From NCBI GenBank assembly GCA_020796225.1, contig CM036754.1, positions 19,544,867-19,608,866 on the forward strand: 64,000 nucleotides of DNA, given 5' to 3'. This document shows positions 32,123 to 43,649 of this stretch, in pieces. The first letter of the stretch is position 1; every line of letters begins with the position of its first letter. The notes under the pieces are model-generated. The model had not been told where the DNA came from. It made no database searches and saw only the letters and a program-made list of their open reading frames with translations. The DNA comes from Arion vulgaris (taxonomy: Eukaryota > Mollusca > Gastropoda > Stylommatophora > Arionidae). Made by a program: the position numbers and the translations under genes.

Positions 32123-32344
32123 AGTATTATCGTCACAATGTGATACAAATATACATAATTTCACTTTCTATCTAGTTCTCTTTCATTAGAAATAACACAG
32201 TTTATCAAACATTCATTTTTACAAATTCACATTTTCAACAAACATAAAACGTTGCTGTGAATTCAAGTCCCACAATCGATGTTTTACAAAGAAGAGAAGA
32301 AACTTGCCCTTCGACCTCCCGCATAATTTATTAAATTGTAAAAC

Positions 32345-32612
32345 TATTGATTTCTTCTTCTTCCTCGAATGTTCCATATCGACCACTTGTTAACCACTCT
32401 GTGTGATTTGTATGTGATCTGAGCCTAAGAGAGATTGTACGTTGTGCGAGTTATGCGCCTACAAGTAGGCCAGCATATCCGATTTCTGCGATGCTTTTTT
32501 AAAACTATGATAGCTTCTCTAGGCCCATACATGTCGCCTCTTACGACATGCCTTGTTGGTTGCAGTGGTACTATTCTTTGCTTCCATTGCTGGTCCCGGT
32601 GCCACATGGGTG
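32345..32612 (-). mobile_element. SINE-B
   Basis: Minus-strand copy from (TTC)n to GGTGCCACATGGG. A deletion removes the TATTTACTAGG stretch after CGATGCTTTTTT. Confidence 0.9.
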
Positions 32613-32863
32613 TATTGATGCCAATACCTAAGAATGGATACATTAAAGTGATGAATCTGTATTTAAAGCCACCACCAAAATAGGTTACGATGTTTGTATA
32701 CGATAAACAAAGAGATTGTTCAACGAGCTGTTTCATCCAAATATCAAACTGAATGTTATGTTTTAGAATCAGCTTTCTACCAGTTTGACCATTTAAAAAA
32801 CAATTTCCATGAAAGGCATAGAACAAAATTAACGTTACAGATTCAATGTCTGTCCTTCAAGAA

Positions 32864-33319
32864 CAGCGTTTCCAAAGTGGCAAGCCTCCAGTGGGCGCTG
32901 AAATGTCCTAGGGGCGATAGTGGGTTCAGAAGATTTGGGGGTGGGGGAGGTGTTCAGACGATTATGGGCGGTGGCTCCTTAAAGAAGAAATTAATAATAA
33001 ATATTTTTAAATAAATTATTTTCGTTATTTTGTGATTGAATAATCATTTGAAATTTGAATTCTTCATCTAAATTCATATTATGTCCGTCTTACACGATCC
33101 ATTTTTTCATCAATTTTTTATTTCATGCATATAACCATTTGCAAATTGTCTATGTGTTACATATATAAATATATATATCAATTTTAGATGTCAAAGAGCA
33201 AATAGAGCATGTATATATGTAGAAAGGGGCAATGGCAAACTGTTATAATGTGGAGGGGGTGTTACAAAGTTTATGTCGTGCAAAGTGGGCGATGGGCAGC
33301 AAAAGTTTGGCAATCTATG
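32864..33319 (+). mobile_element. hAT-like MITE, family 2
   Basis: 456 bp starting CAGCGTTTCCAAAGTGG and ending AGTTTGGCAATCTATG; the ends are inverted versions of each other (CA..GTTTCC.AA against CATAGATT(G)CCAAA). Flanks TTCAAGAA (32856-32863) and CTCTAGAA (33320-33327) match at 6 of 8. Sister copy inverted at 39723-40096. No transposase. Confidence 0.87.
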
Positions 33320-33582
33320 CTCTAGAAGATGGGAGAGGGGAGCAGGAATTGTATACCTGAACCGTCTTATCTATCCCTAAGTAATGACTAACTTGTTACA
33401 CATCCCATGTCATGAAAATAATGATTCAATGCATTTCTGGACATTAAAATACACGGTAAATTATAATGAAGACAATGTGGCTAAAAATAGGTCAACACAA
33501 GAAGTACAACACCCATCAACAATACTTTATACAGTACAGCACATCTTTAAAACAACAAATACATAAATGTGGTTGAACAGAT

Positions 33583-33828
33583 CGGCTGTGTGATTGCCGG
33601 GGTTCGCAAGGAGAAAAGAATAGTAACACTGCAACCTACAAGGCATGTCGGAAGAGGCGACTCAATTTATTGCCTAGAGGAGCTACAGTAGTAAAAAGAA
33701 AAGCGTTTGAGAAATCGGATTTGCTGGCTTACTTGTAGACGCATAGCTCATACATTGTACAATCGTTTTGAGGCTCGGATAAAATACTAATCACAAAGAG
33801 TGATTAACAAGTTGTCCATATGGAGACA
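33583..33828 (+). mobile_element. SINE-B
   Basis: Plus-strand copy from GGCTGTGTGATTGCCGG to CATATGGAGACAAC. The (GAA)n end is replaced by the adjoining LINE-S fragment. Confidence 0.87.
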
Positions 33829-34170
33829 ACTCTCTGAAATGCTTCGATATAGACACCTCATGCTGGGAATCCCTTGCGCAAGATCGCCAAATGTGGCGCT
33901 GTAACAACAAAAGAGGAACCCGCATAGCTGAGAATCATCGTATTGTTGAGGCACAGAGTAAACGAGCTGCGTGAAAAGACAGAGCACACAACACGCACAT
34001 GTCTAACCTTGATCATGTATGCCCTACCTGTGGTAGGGGATTCTGTTCTAGGATATGACTCTACAGTCACCTCCGCACAAACCAGAGAGTGCAGCAGCAC
34101 ACGTCTGAGATTGTTGTCATCATCGCTTGCGATGGACGGCTGAAGATGGAGAATTTGAAAAGGAAGAAGA
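33829..34170 (+). mobile_element. LINE-S ORF2 C-terminus with zinc finger
   Basis: The plus strand reads CWESLAQDRQMWRC, then AENHRIVEAQSKRAA, then VCPTCGRGFCSRI, a stop, and LYSHLRT. This is the helix plus C-terminal C2H2-type finger of a non-LTR ORF2 lineage; the finger's last histidine is an asparagine and a stop lies inside it. An intact finger is in the 49870-50395 relative. Followed by (GAA)-rich sequence. Confidence 0.75.
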
Positions 34171-34415
34171 AGAAGATGGTTGAAGAGATGTGAGACACTG
34201 GAAGGAGATGTACAAACATGTGGTCACAATAAGAGTTCAAGAATGAAGAATTTTGAGAACTGGAACGAATGTAACAAACCCATTTCAATAACAATGACTA
34301 ATGACAACATCAAACATACCAGAGTCACACTTTTGAAACGTTCGAACTAATCTAAACCTTTAATAATCATCTGAACATTATTAAACCACAACTTTACACC
34401 TCAGAGTGCCAGCAT

Positions 34416-34487
34416 TGGGAACACCTTCTTGAAACCGTTCGCCACCACATCTGGGAACACCTTCATGAAACCATTCACCATCACATC
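34416..34487. repeat. 36-bp direct duplication
   Basis: Two copies of GGGAACACCTTC.TGAAACC plus CACCA.CACATCT. Confidence 0.93.
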
Positions 34488-34924
34488 TTCAGGTGCCAAG
34501 CGGTGGATGATATCATTAAGTTTTTGCTCTATCCAAGGCAAGATAAATAAAATACATTATATGGAACAAAGCAACCACTTAAAACATATGCAGATACCAC
34601 TACATACCACAGAAGCCGAAGGGTAAAAGCATGGAAGCCGCTGATCATTGAAGAAAAGAAAACTGTTGAATAAAACTTGAGTATTTCTGAAGCCATGTGT
34701 TTTAAGACAGAATATTAACTGGTAACCTCGAGTTAAACCGTTACTAAGATTGAGGAGCCTCTCTGCATGGATTAGATCGTGGCTCCTATGAGAGACTATG
34801 CTCCATCCACGAGGCCAAGATTTTTTTCTGTGGGGCATAAAATACAAAATGCTAACCTGAACAGTTTCGCTGCGAATGACTAGACATGCGGACATTAAAT
34901 TCTTCAGCTCGTCCTCTTGTCCTA
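34488..34924. other. Unassigned interval
   Basis: A 112-codon minus-strand frame (34557-34895) has no recognised domain and no repeat match. Kept as unassigned. Confidence 0.35.
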
Positions 34925-35085
34925 CACAGCCCTATAAAGCGGTATTACAGGCAGTGTAATGGCAGTTCAGAAAGCAATGGCAAACTACTGAACGTATAAG
35001 TGGTGCCTAGAAAATCAACGACTCGTTTACTGTAGTTGATGGCTACGTCCTTTAGGATATGCCACGATTTTCATTTTTTTTCAAC
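34925..35085 (+). mobile_element. SINE-H, 5'-truncated
   Basis: GCAATGGCAAACTACTGAAC, GTATAAGTGGTGCCTAGAAA and GATATGCCACGATTTTCATT in SINE-H order, with a T-rich end. Confidence 0.83.
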
Positions 35086-35202
35086 GGCAGTTCAGAGCTT
35101 ACAATTGAACAGTCATGTGATAATGCAACATAGGTAACATTGCTACGTGAAACATTTAGATTGTTGGTAGGATATTGGGAGAGAAGGTGGAGGGGGTGAA
35201 CC

Positions 35203-35580
35203 ACAGCAAACTCTAGATAACTAGGCCAGACAACTGACTGGGTTCCCTGACCTAGATCAGAAAAGGGGGCCAGAAATATATAGATGTTTAATAGAGCACT
35301 GCAAGCTTTTTTGCAATTGTACTCAATTCTGTGAGTCTATGGTTATTTATTGGTGAAAAATATTCATTATATTGATATTCCTTATTGTTAAACCTAGCTT
35401 GTTAGATAATATGACTTCAAGTTAGCATTTTGTGTTGATTTTAAAATGAATTCGTCTATATACACCAATACTGGAATGCGAGGTCACGTGGTGTAGTTGG
35501 GGGTCTGATTTCCCATAATTCTTACCTGAGTCCGAAGGCCCATACGTTTATATTTGGCTCTGGGTGAACATATTGACTGC
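35203..35580 (-). mobile_element. LINE-Y 3' end
   Basis: Inverted copy of 50440-50945. On the minus strand a short coding end (ELWEIRPP.. then a SSIGVY-like end) is followed by an AT-rich 3' UTR of roughly 300 bp. It contrasts with the compact ends of the other LINEs. Ends at CTCTAGATAACTAGGCCAG. Confidence 0.75.
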
Positions 35581-36341
35581 CGAATTGAAAGTTCATTTTT
35601 TAGCTTCAAAATATATTAACTTAATTCTACACTGTATTATTAATTGGGACCAAACTCCTATCGAAGTGAGATGTATAAATAGATAGCTTTACCGTATATA
35701 AAAACCGGAAACTGGATCAGAAGAGGCTAATGTACTTATGTGAATACAATATCAACAGATTCACCAATATGTGAACACAGTTTAAATAGGTTCACAAGTA
35801 TGTGAACTTAGTAGAGATTTATACCGGGGCAACAGATTTTAAACAGATCAACTAGTGTGTGAATACAATATCAACAGATATGTTTGTGTTTATTTATATA
35901 TTGTTTCAAGCATCGTTATAAGTTATAAATGGCCTGCAAGCAATTTTTCTATACCGCTTTCTCCAGGGTAACATTTTCATCTCTTTTATGGAAGTGACTC
36001 TGATAACTCCTGCCTCGCTCAGTAAAGCCTGTTTCAGCATTTTCCTAGGGTATCTTCTCTTTCTTGAACCATTTGTTTCAAATTTCAATGCTTAGTTAAT
36101 GAATTTTTGATAATTTCTTCTCAGATTACACCCAACATATCTCAATCTCTTTCTTATAACTGTCGCTATTAGTTTTCGATCAGACATGTCATTAATTTCA
36201 TATTGTCTCCTAAATTAGAATCACCAGGTCTTTTGGCTGAAACATCGCTGTATATTGTTTTTGTACTTATTAACATTACAATACTTTGTTTTTACATGTT
36301 TCTCTACTATTAAATTGGACTTATTTTATGTTTATTATTTT
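35581..36341. other. Mostly unassigned; degenerate repeat at 35738-35882
   Basis: 35738-35882 repeats TGTGAATACAATATCAACAG and relatives at irregular 30-bp spacing. The rest shows no match. Confidence 0.5.
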
Positions 36342-36353
36342 ATCAACAGATAT

Positions 36354-36602
36354 AACGCCCGAGTGGTTACAGGGGCCCAAATTTGGGGGGTAAAGAATAG
36401 AACCACTGTTACCTGCCAAGCATGTCGTAAGAGGCGACTAAGGAGGTTTGGCTGAAATCGGATGCACATGTCCTAAACGTGTAGAAGTCATGCGTTTGGG
36501 CTAAAACCAATGTGCAACGTATACACGTTCTTGGCAAAAGTCAAACATATCACAAAGAGTGATTAAAATTGGTCGTAAAGAACGAACGCAAAGAAGAAGA
36601 AG
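36354..36602 (+). mobile_element. SINE-A, complete, with perfect TSD
   Basis: Flanked by exact 12-bp duplications ATCAACAGATAT (36342-36353 and 36603-36614). An internal deletion shortens the GCGTTTAGGGGCC segment. Confidence 0.96.
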
Positions 36603-36825
36603 ATCAACAGATATGCAAAACAAGTATCAAGTAAAGATATTCAGAACCGTTGAAGAGCTTTCTATTCACAGAGTACTTTTAGTGAACTTTTTCGGTGAAC
36701 ATCTGGAATGTGGGCATGTCGGTTCTAGTGAACTTTTACAGAATGTTCACTGTATGTTGTCGTAAAATTCAAGCCCTAGCGACAAGGCTTTGATAACAAT
36801 TGTATATACACTCATTTGAAAGTGT

Positions 36826-37078
36826 GGCCAGTGTGGTACCGGGCCCATAAGGGAAGCAAAGAAAAGTACCACTGCGACCTAAACGGCATGTCGTAATAGG
36901 CGACAGATGTAAGAAATATGGAAGTTATCCTATTAAATACCAATCATCGTAGAAATCGGATGAACTGGCCTATTTGTAGGCGCATAACTGACACAACGTA
37001 CAATCTCTCTTAGACTCAGATCACATACAAATCAAACGGAGTGGTTAACAAGTGGTCGATATGAAGCGTTTCAAGAAG
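36826..37078 (+). mobile_element. SINE-B, complete, with perfect TSD
   Basis: Flanked by exact 12-bp duplications ATTTGAAAGTGT (36814-36825 and 37079-37090). Reads GGCCAGTGTGGTACC at the start and GATATGAAGCGTTTCAAGAA at the end. A good reference copy for SINE-B boundaries. Confidence 0.96.
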
Positions 37079-37090
37079 ATTTGAAAGTGT

Positions 37091-37504
37091 TTTCCATCTC
37101 TCTAAGAAACGTATCACGTTTTTTTTGTAAACAAAGATCTGTCAAAACTAGACACAAAGATCAATATACTGGGCTATTGTTTGATGTATTTGCAGATGTG
37201 AACACAGGAACTGACATACACATATTTGAGCACACACTCTTGCAATTGTCAGGTACAGGAAAGATCTCGCAGGATATTCTTGTTTATTTTCAGATTGTTT
37301 TTCCTCTTTTTCTGCTTCTATTTCCTATAGTTTAAAAAAAAAAGTGGAAATGAAAACACGTTTGTGAAAAATTCAATGAAATCCCAAGAAATCCAAACTT
37401 GTGATATGCACAACTAAAGTGCTTAATGCATTTTACATATCTATTGGTTATGGACGCTGTAAATTTAATAAAGACATAGTGTATGCTTAAATTGATTGAT
37501 TGAT
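37091..37504. other. Unassigned interval
   Basis: An 84-codon plus-strand frame (37081-37335) begins inside the SINE-B flank and has no recognised domain. Confidence 0.35.
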
Positions 37505-37973
37505 TTGTTCGTGTGCTGCAGCAGCTCGCAAGGGGAGCAAGGAATAGTAACACTGCAACCTGCAAGGCATATCGTAAGAGGTGCCTGAGGTAGGAGCCTG
37601 GGAAACTATAGTAGTTCTCTTTTGTCGTTCTTATGATCAATTTAATCACTTGGTGTATGATTTGATCTTGCATGACGTGATGTTGCTACTTGTTTAGACT
37701 CTAAACGGCATAGACTTACACGTTTAGGATATGGCATCGATTTCACAACCTCTTAGTGCCTACGAATCAGAGTAGTGGTTCTAACCCCAAATCTTGGAGC
37801 GTAACCAGACATATAGGAAAAAAGGTGCAGAAATAGGATGTGTTGGCCTACTTGTAGGCGCATAACTGGCACAACGTACAATTGCTATTAGGCTCGGATC
37901 ACATACAAATAACAAGGAGTGGTTACCAAGTGATCGACATGGAGCGTCCAAACAAAAAGAAGAAGAAGAAAGC
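37505..37973 (+). mobile_element. SINE-B split by SINE-A
   Basis: Left part GCTCGCAAGGGGAGCAAGG to ACTATAGTAG; right part ATATAGGAAAAAAGGTGCAG to GGAGCGTCCAAACAAAAAG plus GAA repeats. Confidence 0.88.
37615..37805 (-). mobile_element. SINE-A nested in SINE-B, degraded
   Basis: The SINE-A order is recognisable (GTCGTTCTTATGATCAAT, TTAATCACTTGGTGTATG, ACACGTTTAGGATATGG, GTAACCAGAC) but about 60 bp have been lost through scattered deletions. Target duplication unclear (CTATAG/ATATAG). Confidence 0.78.
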
Positions 37974-38267
37974 ATATCTACTTACCTATGGACGAAGCAA
38001 ATTTAATATGACATATTCTTAATATTTTATATTCTTAATATGATTGTTATGTTATGTTATTTTATGTTATGTGATCGACGTCATGACACATTGGGCATTC
38101 CCATTAGTGCTCTGTCCTCCGCTGCAGCAGCCATCCCAAAGTCCATTTGTTCACAGGACCCATGAGTAGTTGATTAGTATATCTTCTCTCTCTACCTCGA
38201 AGACGACACTGCCTGACATGTCCAAACTTAACGCCTAATTCTCGAACACGTTTCAGTGAATGAGACT

Positions 38268-38425
38268 TGCTCCTTAAAATGATTGATTGATTGATTGATA
38301 CATTCGGTGCATACTTTGCACTTCGGTGAATAATCATGAGTGCACCGACCTCTTTTTTACACATGAAGATCAGAGTGATGGTGCACGAATTCCGTAGCAC
38401 CGTCGATGTTCTACGATGACAAGGA
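38268..38425 (-). mobile_element. SINE-I 3' half
   Basis: Minus-strand copy: (TTGA)n, CACTTCGGTGAATAATCATG, GTGCACGAATTCCGTAGCAC. Confidence 0.85.
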
Positions 38426-38529
38426 CGATGATGATAAAAAATTAAAAAAATATCGATAATTCCCGTAGCTTGAAACAATTTTATATGATTTGTCTTCAAT
38501 TCTCTTATAAGCTGAATTCTAAAAAGTTC

Positions 38530-38778
38530 ATATTCATATCCTTTACTGGACTTTGCGAATCAACACCAGCTTTTTAACGCTGTTTGTGATTTTTCTAGGC
38601 ATTATTACGTTCAGTAGTTTGTCATTTCGGGTGGCTCCACCATCAGTTGAACGGGTGGCGCCATCGTCCTTTTGCAAAAATCCACGCAATTTGCAACCAA
38701 ACTTGTCCGCAGCGTGATTCGAACTCAGAACGTCGGAGTTAATAGACCGTGTCACTATCCCCTAGGCCACAGACGCCA
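38530..38778 (-). mobile_element. SINE-H
   Basis: Full-length minus-strand copy with a B-box GTGATTCGAACTC and an internal repeat (GTGGCTCCACCATC and GTGGCGCCATCGTC) around 38630-38670. Confidence 0.88.
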
Positions 38779-38915
38779 CTGCTTAATTCTACTAGTACTA
38801 TTAATATTAAGACATGAACGAAGAATAGTGTGAAATAATGCCACATCATTACAAAAACATTAGAAAGTGTTGAGGATTTATTGCATTTAATCTTCAATGA
38901 GTAAATTATCTCTTG

Positions 38916-39111
38916 TCAATCACTTAACTACCATGCGTACAAAGTAGATACTGCTCAGACTGCACAGTGTGCATGTCAAACAGAAACACATACCACAGAG
39001 CACACCCTGTATATCAATCACTTAACTACCAAGCGTACAAAGTAGATCCAGCTCAGACTGCACAGTGTGCATGTCAGACAGAAACACAGACCACAGAGCA
39101 CACCCTGTAGT
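38916..39111. repeat. 98-bp direct duplication
   Basis: Two copies containing CAATCACTTAACTACCA and CAGACTGCACAGTGTGCATG. Confidence 0.96.
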
Positions 39112-39194
39112 CATGTTCATCATACATTCCTCAACGAAACGAAACATGGTCTCATGAACGAAGCTTATAGAGCAAGGTATGGTAAACCTACAAG

Positions 39195-39300
39195 GAACTA
39201 GGAGTTCGTGCACTGCAGCTGAGATTTTCCTGTGATTGACACATGGTTATTCACCAAAGTGCAATGAAAATGGTCCTATCAATTATTCAATTAATTAAGA
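39195..39300 (+). mobile_element. SINE-I 3' end
   Basis: GTTCGTGCACTGCAGCTGAG, TTCACCAAAGTGCAATG and an ATCAATTATTCAATT end. Confidence 0.78.
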
Positions 39301-39714
39301 GATAAACAGAAAACAATAGAAATTTATTAGTTTGTTAAGTGATAGATTAACTCTAAACTCTTAGTGAACCAGAACAAAAGCCATGTTTTTACAAGCCATT
39401 TGTTTTTAGAATAAAATGCCCTTTAGTGTGACTCCTGGCAAAAAGACGTCCAACCCAAAGCCACGTAGTGGGACATTTGGTCAACAATGAGTTATGTGAC
39501 TGATGCACGCTGCTTTCAACCTAAGACGGATGTCTTTTTGGTTATATCAAAACGTATTGGGAATTTTTCTTGGTCTGGCTATGGGGCCTCGGACGAGTGC
39601 TAAAAATGATTGTTTGTTCTATATAATGCATTCCATTTATCTAAGCTAGGAGGAAGAATAAACTTTCAATTAGGATTCAAGGCTTGACACTCACAATAAT
39701 ACAGATAACCAAAG
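39301..39714. other. Unassigned interval
   Basis: No match found. Confidence 0.35.
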
Positions 39715-39722
39715 ATGTAGAG

Positions 39723-40096
39723 CATAGATTCCCAAACACCGTTCACTTTGCAAGACATCAACTTTATAACGCCGCCCTTCCCATTATAACAGTTTACCAA
39801 CGCCGCCCCACCCTCATGCTCTGTTTTCACTTTGACATAAAAATTGATAATATTTCTGTCATACATGCTAAATTTTCAAATGATTATACAGTATACATGA
39901 AATAGAAAATTGATGGAAAAATGGATCGCGTAAGATGGACATAAGATGAATTGAAATGCAGAATTCAAATGTTAAATGATTATTCAATCGCAGTTACGAA
40001 AAAAAAATGCTTCTATACCCACTATCGCCGCCTCGCTCCTCCTGAAAGGCTTCAGCGCCAACCGGGGGACGGTACCTCCCACTTTGGGAAACGCTG
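39723..40096 (-). mobile_element. hAT-like MITE, family 2, inverted copy
   Basis: 374 bp; sense orientation starts CAGCGTTTCCCAAAG (at 40096) and ends TTTGGGAATCTATG (at 39723). On the sense strand the flanks are CTCTCCAT and CTCTACAT, 7 of 8 matching, and fit the nTCTnnAn preference of hAT insertion. Confidence 0.9.
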
Positions 40097-40104
40097 ATGG
40101 AGAG

Positions 40105-41406
40105 GAAAGCGCAGTGGAGGGAAATAATTAGACGATTTGATCACTAGTCGTCAGACTATTGAACCTGATAATGATGATGATGATGCTCTTATAGAATACA
40201 GTGCAATATTAATCTGAGTAAAACACTTTCACCAACTTGTACAACAAGATAAAAGAATAACTCTCTTTGATTATGATTTGACGACACCGCGTGTTTACTG
40301 TCTCAGTTCACCTGAGCTGATGGCATTAGAAAATGTTTAGAAGTATGAATATCAAGGTCAGTAGAGTCTGACCTGGTGATAGTATTAGCACACACACACA
40401 CACATTACTTTACATTGTCTGGTACTCTGACCTTGTCTGTGACCTAGCATAACGTGGTTACCAAAAATGGAAACGGGCAATGAGTAATTGAAAAATGAAG
40501 GATTATGGGACGATCGTTCCAGTTGCAAATGCACAAATTTAACAAACGACTGTTCACGGTTGAATGGCTATTGTGGTAGTGTTGAAAGCGGGCATTGATA
40601 GAGCTAAAAGGCAAGCATAGTTTTGTGCTCCACAAATGGAAATTGTGTGTGTGAGAATGCAACCAAAATGGAAATCAAAGATATAAATGAAGAGTGACTA
40701 ATATCTCGCATTAGTTGGGGATAATGGTGTTCTTGTGGTTCTGCTTTTGCAGCTGCCTGCTTATGTTGTTGCACTTGTGGTCTGCCACTACACAACTGTT
40801 GGAGAATTATGTTTAACAGGAATTTGTATGAAAATATCCGATACATTGGCTGTTTGTTTTTGCTCTAGGAAAATAAAACCAATACCTACACTTTAATTTA
40901 CTCTTTCTGTTTATTGATATTTTGATGTTACTGCTTCTTCTTCTCTTCCACAATTTAATGATATTTTGATTTACAGTTCTTATTCTTACAATGTAATAAA
41001 TATTGATGTTACTGCTCTTTCACCAAACTTTATCAATTTTGGTTCTGACGTTGCTGTCTTCACTTTATTGTATTTTGATGTAAACTAGTCTTTTGTCTTA
41101 TTTGGTCGTATTTGTGTTTCATCTTTAATTGTCACCGTTTAGTACTGTATTTTGATAAAATGCCATGATTAGTCAAACGTTCTGACCACTTTTATCAATT
41201 TTGTCAAACTATGTATTGTTTGTACGTTTTCACTACTTTGTTATTGCTTGTTTCGCCATGTTAAATAGTTTTACTGCAGTCTCCCCCTATATATCGATAA
41301 CAATATTCCACAATTGACATATTTATGAAGTGTTGGAAGGGGCATGTTATGATATATGTAAAAACAGTCCCCATTTTTTAATTCTTTGACACCGTAAAGA
41401 ATGTTT
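40105..41406. other. Mostly unassigned
   Basis: A (TGA)n-like CTGATAATGATGATGATGATG at about 40165 recalls LINE-M/N tails but no coding end precedes it. A short (CA)n lies at 40389-40403. T-rich degenerate repeats with ATTTTGATGTTACTG occur at 40905-41100. A minus-strand frame at 40604-40846 has no recognised domain. Confidence 0.4.
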
Positions 41407-41418
41407 ATCGCTCAGTGT

Positions 41419-41681
41419 CTTCTCCTTTTTCTTCGAACGTTCCATATCAACCACTTGTCAACCACTCTGTGTGATTTGTATGTGGTCTGAGCCTAAGAGC
41501 GATTGTACGTTGTACCAGTTATGCGCCTACAAGTAGGCCAGCACATCCAATTTCTACGCTGCTTTTTATTTACTAGGGTAGCATCCCTAGGGTCTACACC
41601 AGTCGCCTTTTACGACATGCATTATTGGTCGCGGTGGTACTATTCTTTGCTTCCCTTGCGAGCCCTGGCATCACACAGGTG
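41419..41681 (-). mobile_element. SINE-B, complete, with TSD
   Basis: Flanked by ATCGCTCAGTGT (41407-41418) and ATCGCCCAGTGT (41682-41693), 11 of 12 matching. Close to consensus. Confidence 0.95.
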
Positions 41682-41931
41682 ATCGCCCAGTGTTATAATT
41701 TGCAGAACATCTGCAACATCTTTGTCTTGCAATACAACAAATTTCTTTTAAGTACCGCATTTAATGTGACCGTTTCCTTTCTTCTGTGAACATGACTCGC
41801 ATATGCAGACTAGAGTTATTCAACTTTTGCTTGTTATGTAAGATATTAAAACCTTTTTAAGCCGCTTTCTTCAACCTAAGAACTAGTCATCTTTTTTTAA
41901 TTGTACCAGAACGTCTAGTCAACACACACAC

Positions 41932-42187
41932 ACAATCTTCTTCTTCTTCTTTGCGTTCATTCTTTACAACCAATTTTAATCACTTTTGTGATATGTTTGA
42001 TCTTTGCCAAGAACGTGTATACGTTGCACATTGGTTTGGTAGGCCCTTAAATGCATAGACTTCTACACGTTTAGGACGCGTGCATCCGATTTCAGCCAAA
42101 CCCTTAGACGCCTCTTACGACATGCGTGGCAGGTAACAGTGGTTCTATTTTCTACACCCCAAATTTGGGCCCCTGTAACCACTCGGG
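41932..42187 (-). mobile_element. SINE-A in a CA repeat
   Basis: Full-length copy. CAACACACACAC occurs on both sides (from 41920 and from 42188), consistent with a target duplication but ambiguous because it is a microsatellite. Confidence 0.93.
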
Positions 42188-42424
42188 CAACACACACACT
42201 AAGAATTAACTTCATGCGAACAATCCAAGTACTCTATACTATATGTGGTGCGATCTGTTACCATAGTCACAATTTATAGGTGTAGTAGAGTCATGTCAGA
42301 GTCTCTGCGAAAACATGGACTGACAACGTCAAGTGCACCACTGCTGGCACAAGATAGAAAACTAACTCTCCCCACATCGCTTCACGGCAAATGTGATGTG
42401 TAAGATAAGATAAGATAAGTAGAG

Positions 42425-42635
42425 TCATGTTGGGATAGATTCGTGTAACGCGTTAGTGCCCACCTATCTACTCGGAAACAAAAGAGTTCTAGGTTAAATT
42501 CCACACTCGACGTTCCACGCATGATGAAAGGAATTGACTCTTCTACCTCCTGCAAGCTAGGATACAGAAATATGAAATAACACGTGCTTCATACCGTAAG
42601 GTCTGACAAGGCTACCCGCAATTTTACTTTATGAT
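42425..42635 (+). mobile_element. SINE-J, tRNA-derived
   Basis: Shares order with 61026-61222: AACGCGTTAGTGCCCACC, CTATCTACTCGGA, AGGTTAAATTCC (decayed B box), CTACCTCCTGCA.GCTAGG, TACCGTAAGGTCTGA. A-box-like region is degenerate here. Confidence 0.78.
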
Positions 42636-42779
42636 AGTAGAGTCATGGACAACTCTGGTTACCTGATCCTGACTCTACTATCTCATTCACGTTGTATTAA
42701 ACCTCACTATCATACTCAATCATATATAGAAGAATAGGCAGAGTTTCATGGACAGAAAAACAAACAAATAAACTAGTTT

Positions 42780-43056
42780 TAGGAAAAATAGGCATGAAGA
42801 AACAATTATTAAGAGAAATAAAATTCAGACAAGTAAAGTATTTTGGGCACATAAAAAGACATGACACCATGATAAAACATTTACTAGAGGGGAAAGTTGA
42901 GGGGGAAGAGCAAGAGGAAGACCGAGAGATAAGTGGGAGGCAAACTTTAAGAAATGGACAGGTTACAGTCTGGCAGTGGCAACACCAAGGCGAAAGACAG
43001 AGGATGCTGAGATTCATTGTGACCTTCGATGTGGAGACGGCACCTGATGATGATGA
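42780..43056 (+). mobile_element. LINE-N ORF2 C-terminus with (TGA)4 tail
   Basis: The plus strand reads FRQVKYFGHIKRHDTMIKHL then LEGKVEGE, and after frameshifts RCGDGT followed by the stop at 43045-43047, which is the first of four TGA triplets. The same end is found at 52993 on the minus strand (RHGT, stop). A dead fragment. Confidence 0.8.
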
Positions 43057-43159
43057 TCATACTCAAGTACTGAAAGAGAAACATTGGATATGATTATGGA
43101 AAAGACTTCCTCAAAGATCTAAGCAGAATAAACCAGGTCATTTTATTTTGACTACGTCC

Positions 43160-43412
43160 CGGGACACTGCACACTTAACACACACTTATATAGAGTAGGA
43201 ATAAGTAAAACAGCTTATGTCAGTGTCAGCAGGCGGAACAGACACAGTAGCATGTTTTGCAAGACTGCCCTCTCCTTGGTGAGCTGAGAAGTAACATGTG
43301 GACATACCCAGTCGACCTGAAAACTAATGTTTTGGGGAAACCTGGAAGCCCTGAAGCTGACTGCCCAGTGTGTGGTCAACAATAAATTAAGTGCACGACA
43401 AGAGATTGCTGA
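43160..43412 (+). mobile_element. LINE-L ORF2 C-terminus
   Basis: HVLQDCPLLGELRSNMWTYP then, after a frameshift, NLEALKLTAQCVVNNKLSAR and EIAEEEE. The HVLQDCPL..LR...W motif is the cysteine/histidine region that follows RNase H. An amber codon precedes HVLQDC. The last glutamates are the (GAA)n tail. Confidence 0.82.
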
Positions 43413-43649
43413 AGAAGAAGAAATACTCAAATTTGGTCTCACAGCAAAACAATAATTTAACAGTAAATTCTACAATATTAACGTTACTAAATAGTTAGTG
43501 CTTGCTCATTCACAACATGCTGATCACTGAAGACATTTTTATATTTGAAATGACATCGTATCTAAACTGTGTTAACTTTACACAGTATACAGGTTCAGTA
43601 ATTTACTTGTCTCTGTCTACCATACAAAGGGAAATAAGCATCGCCATAA

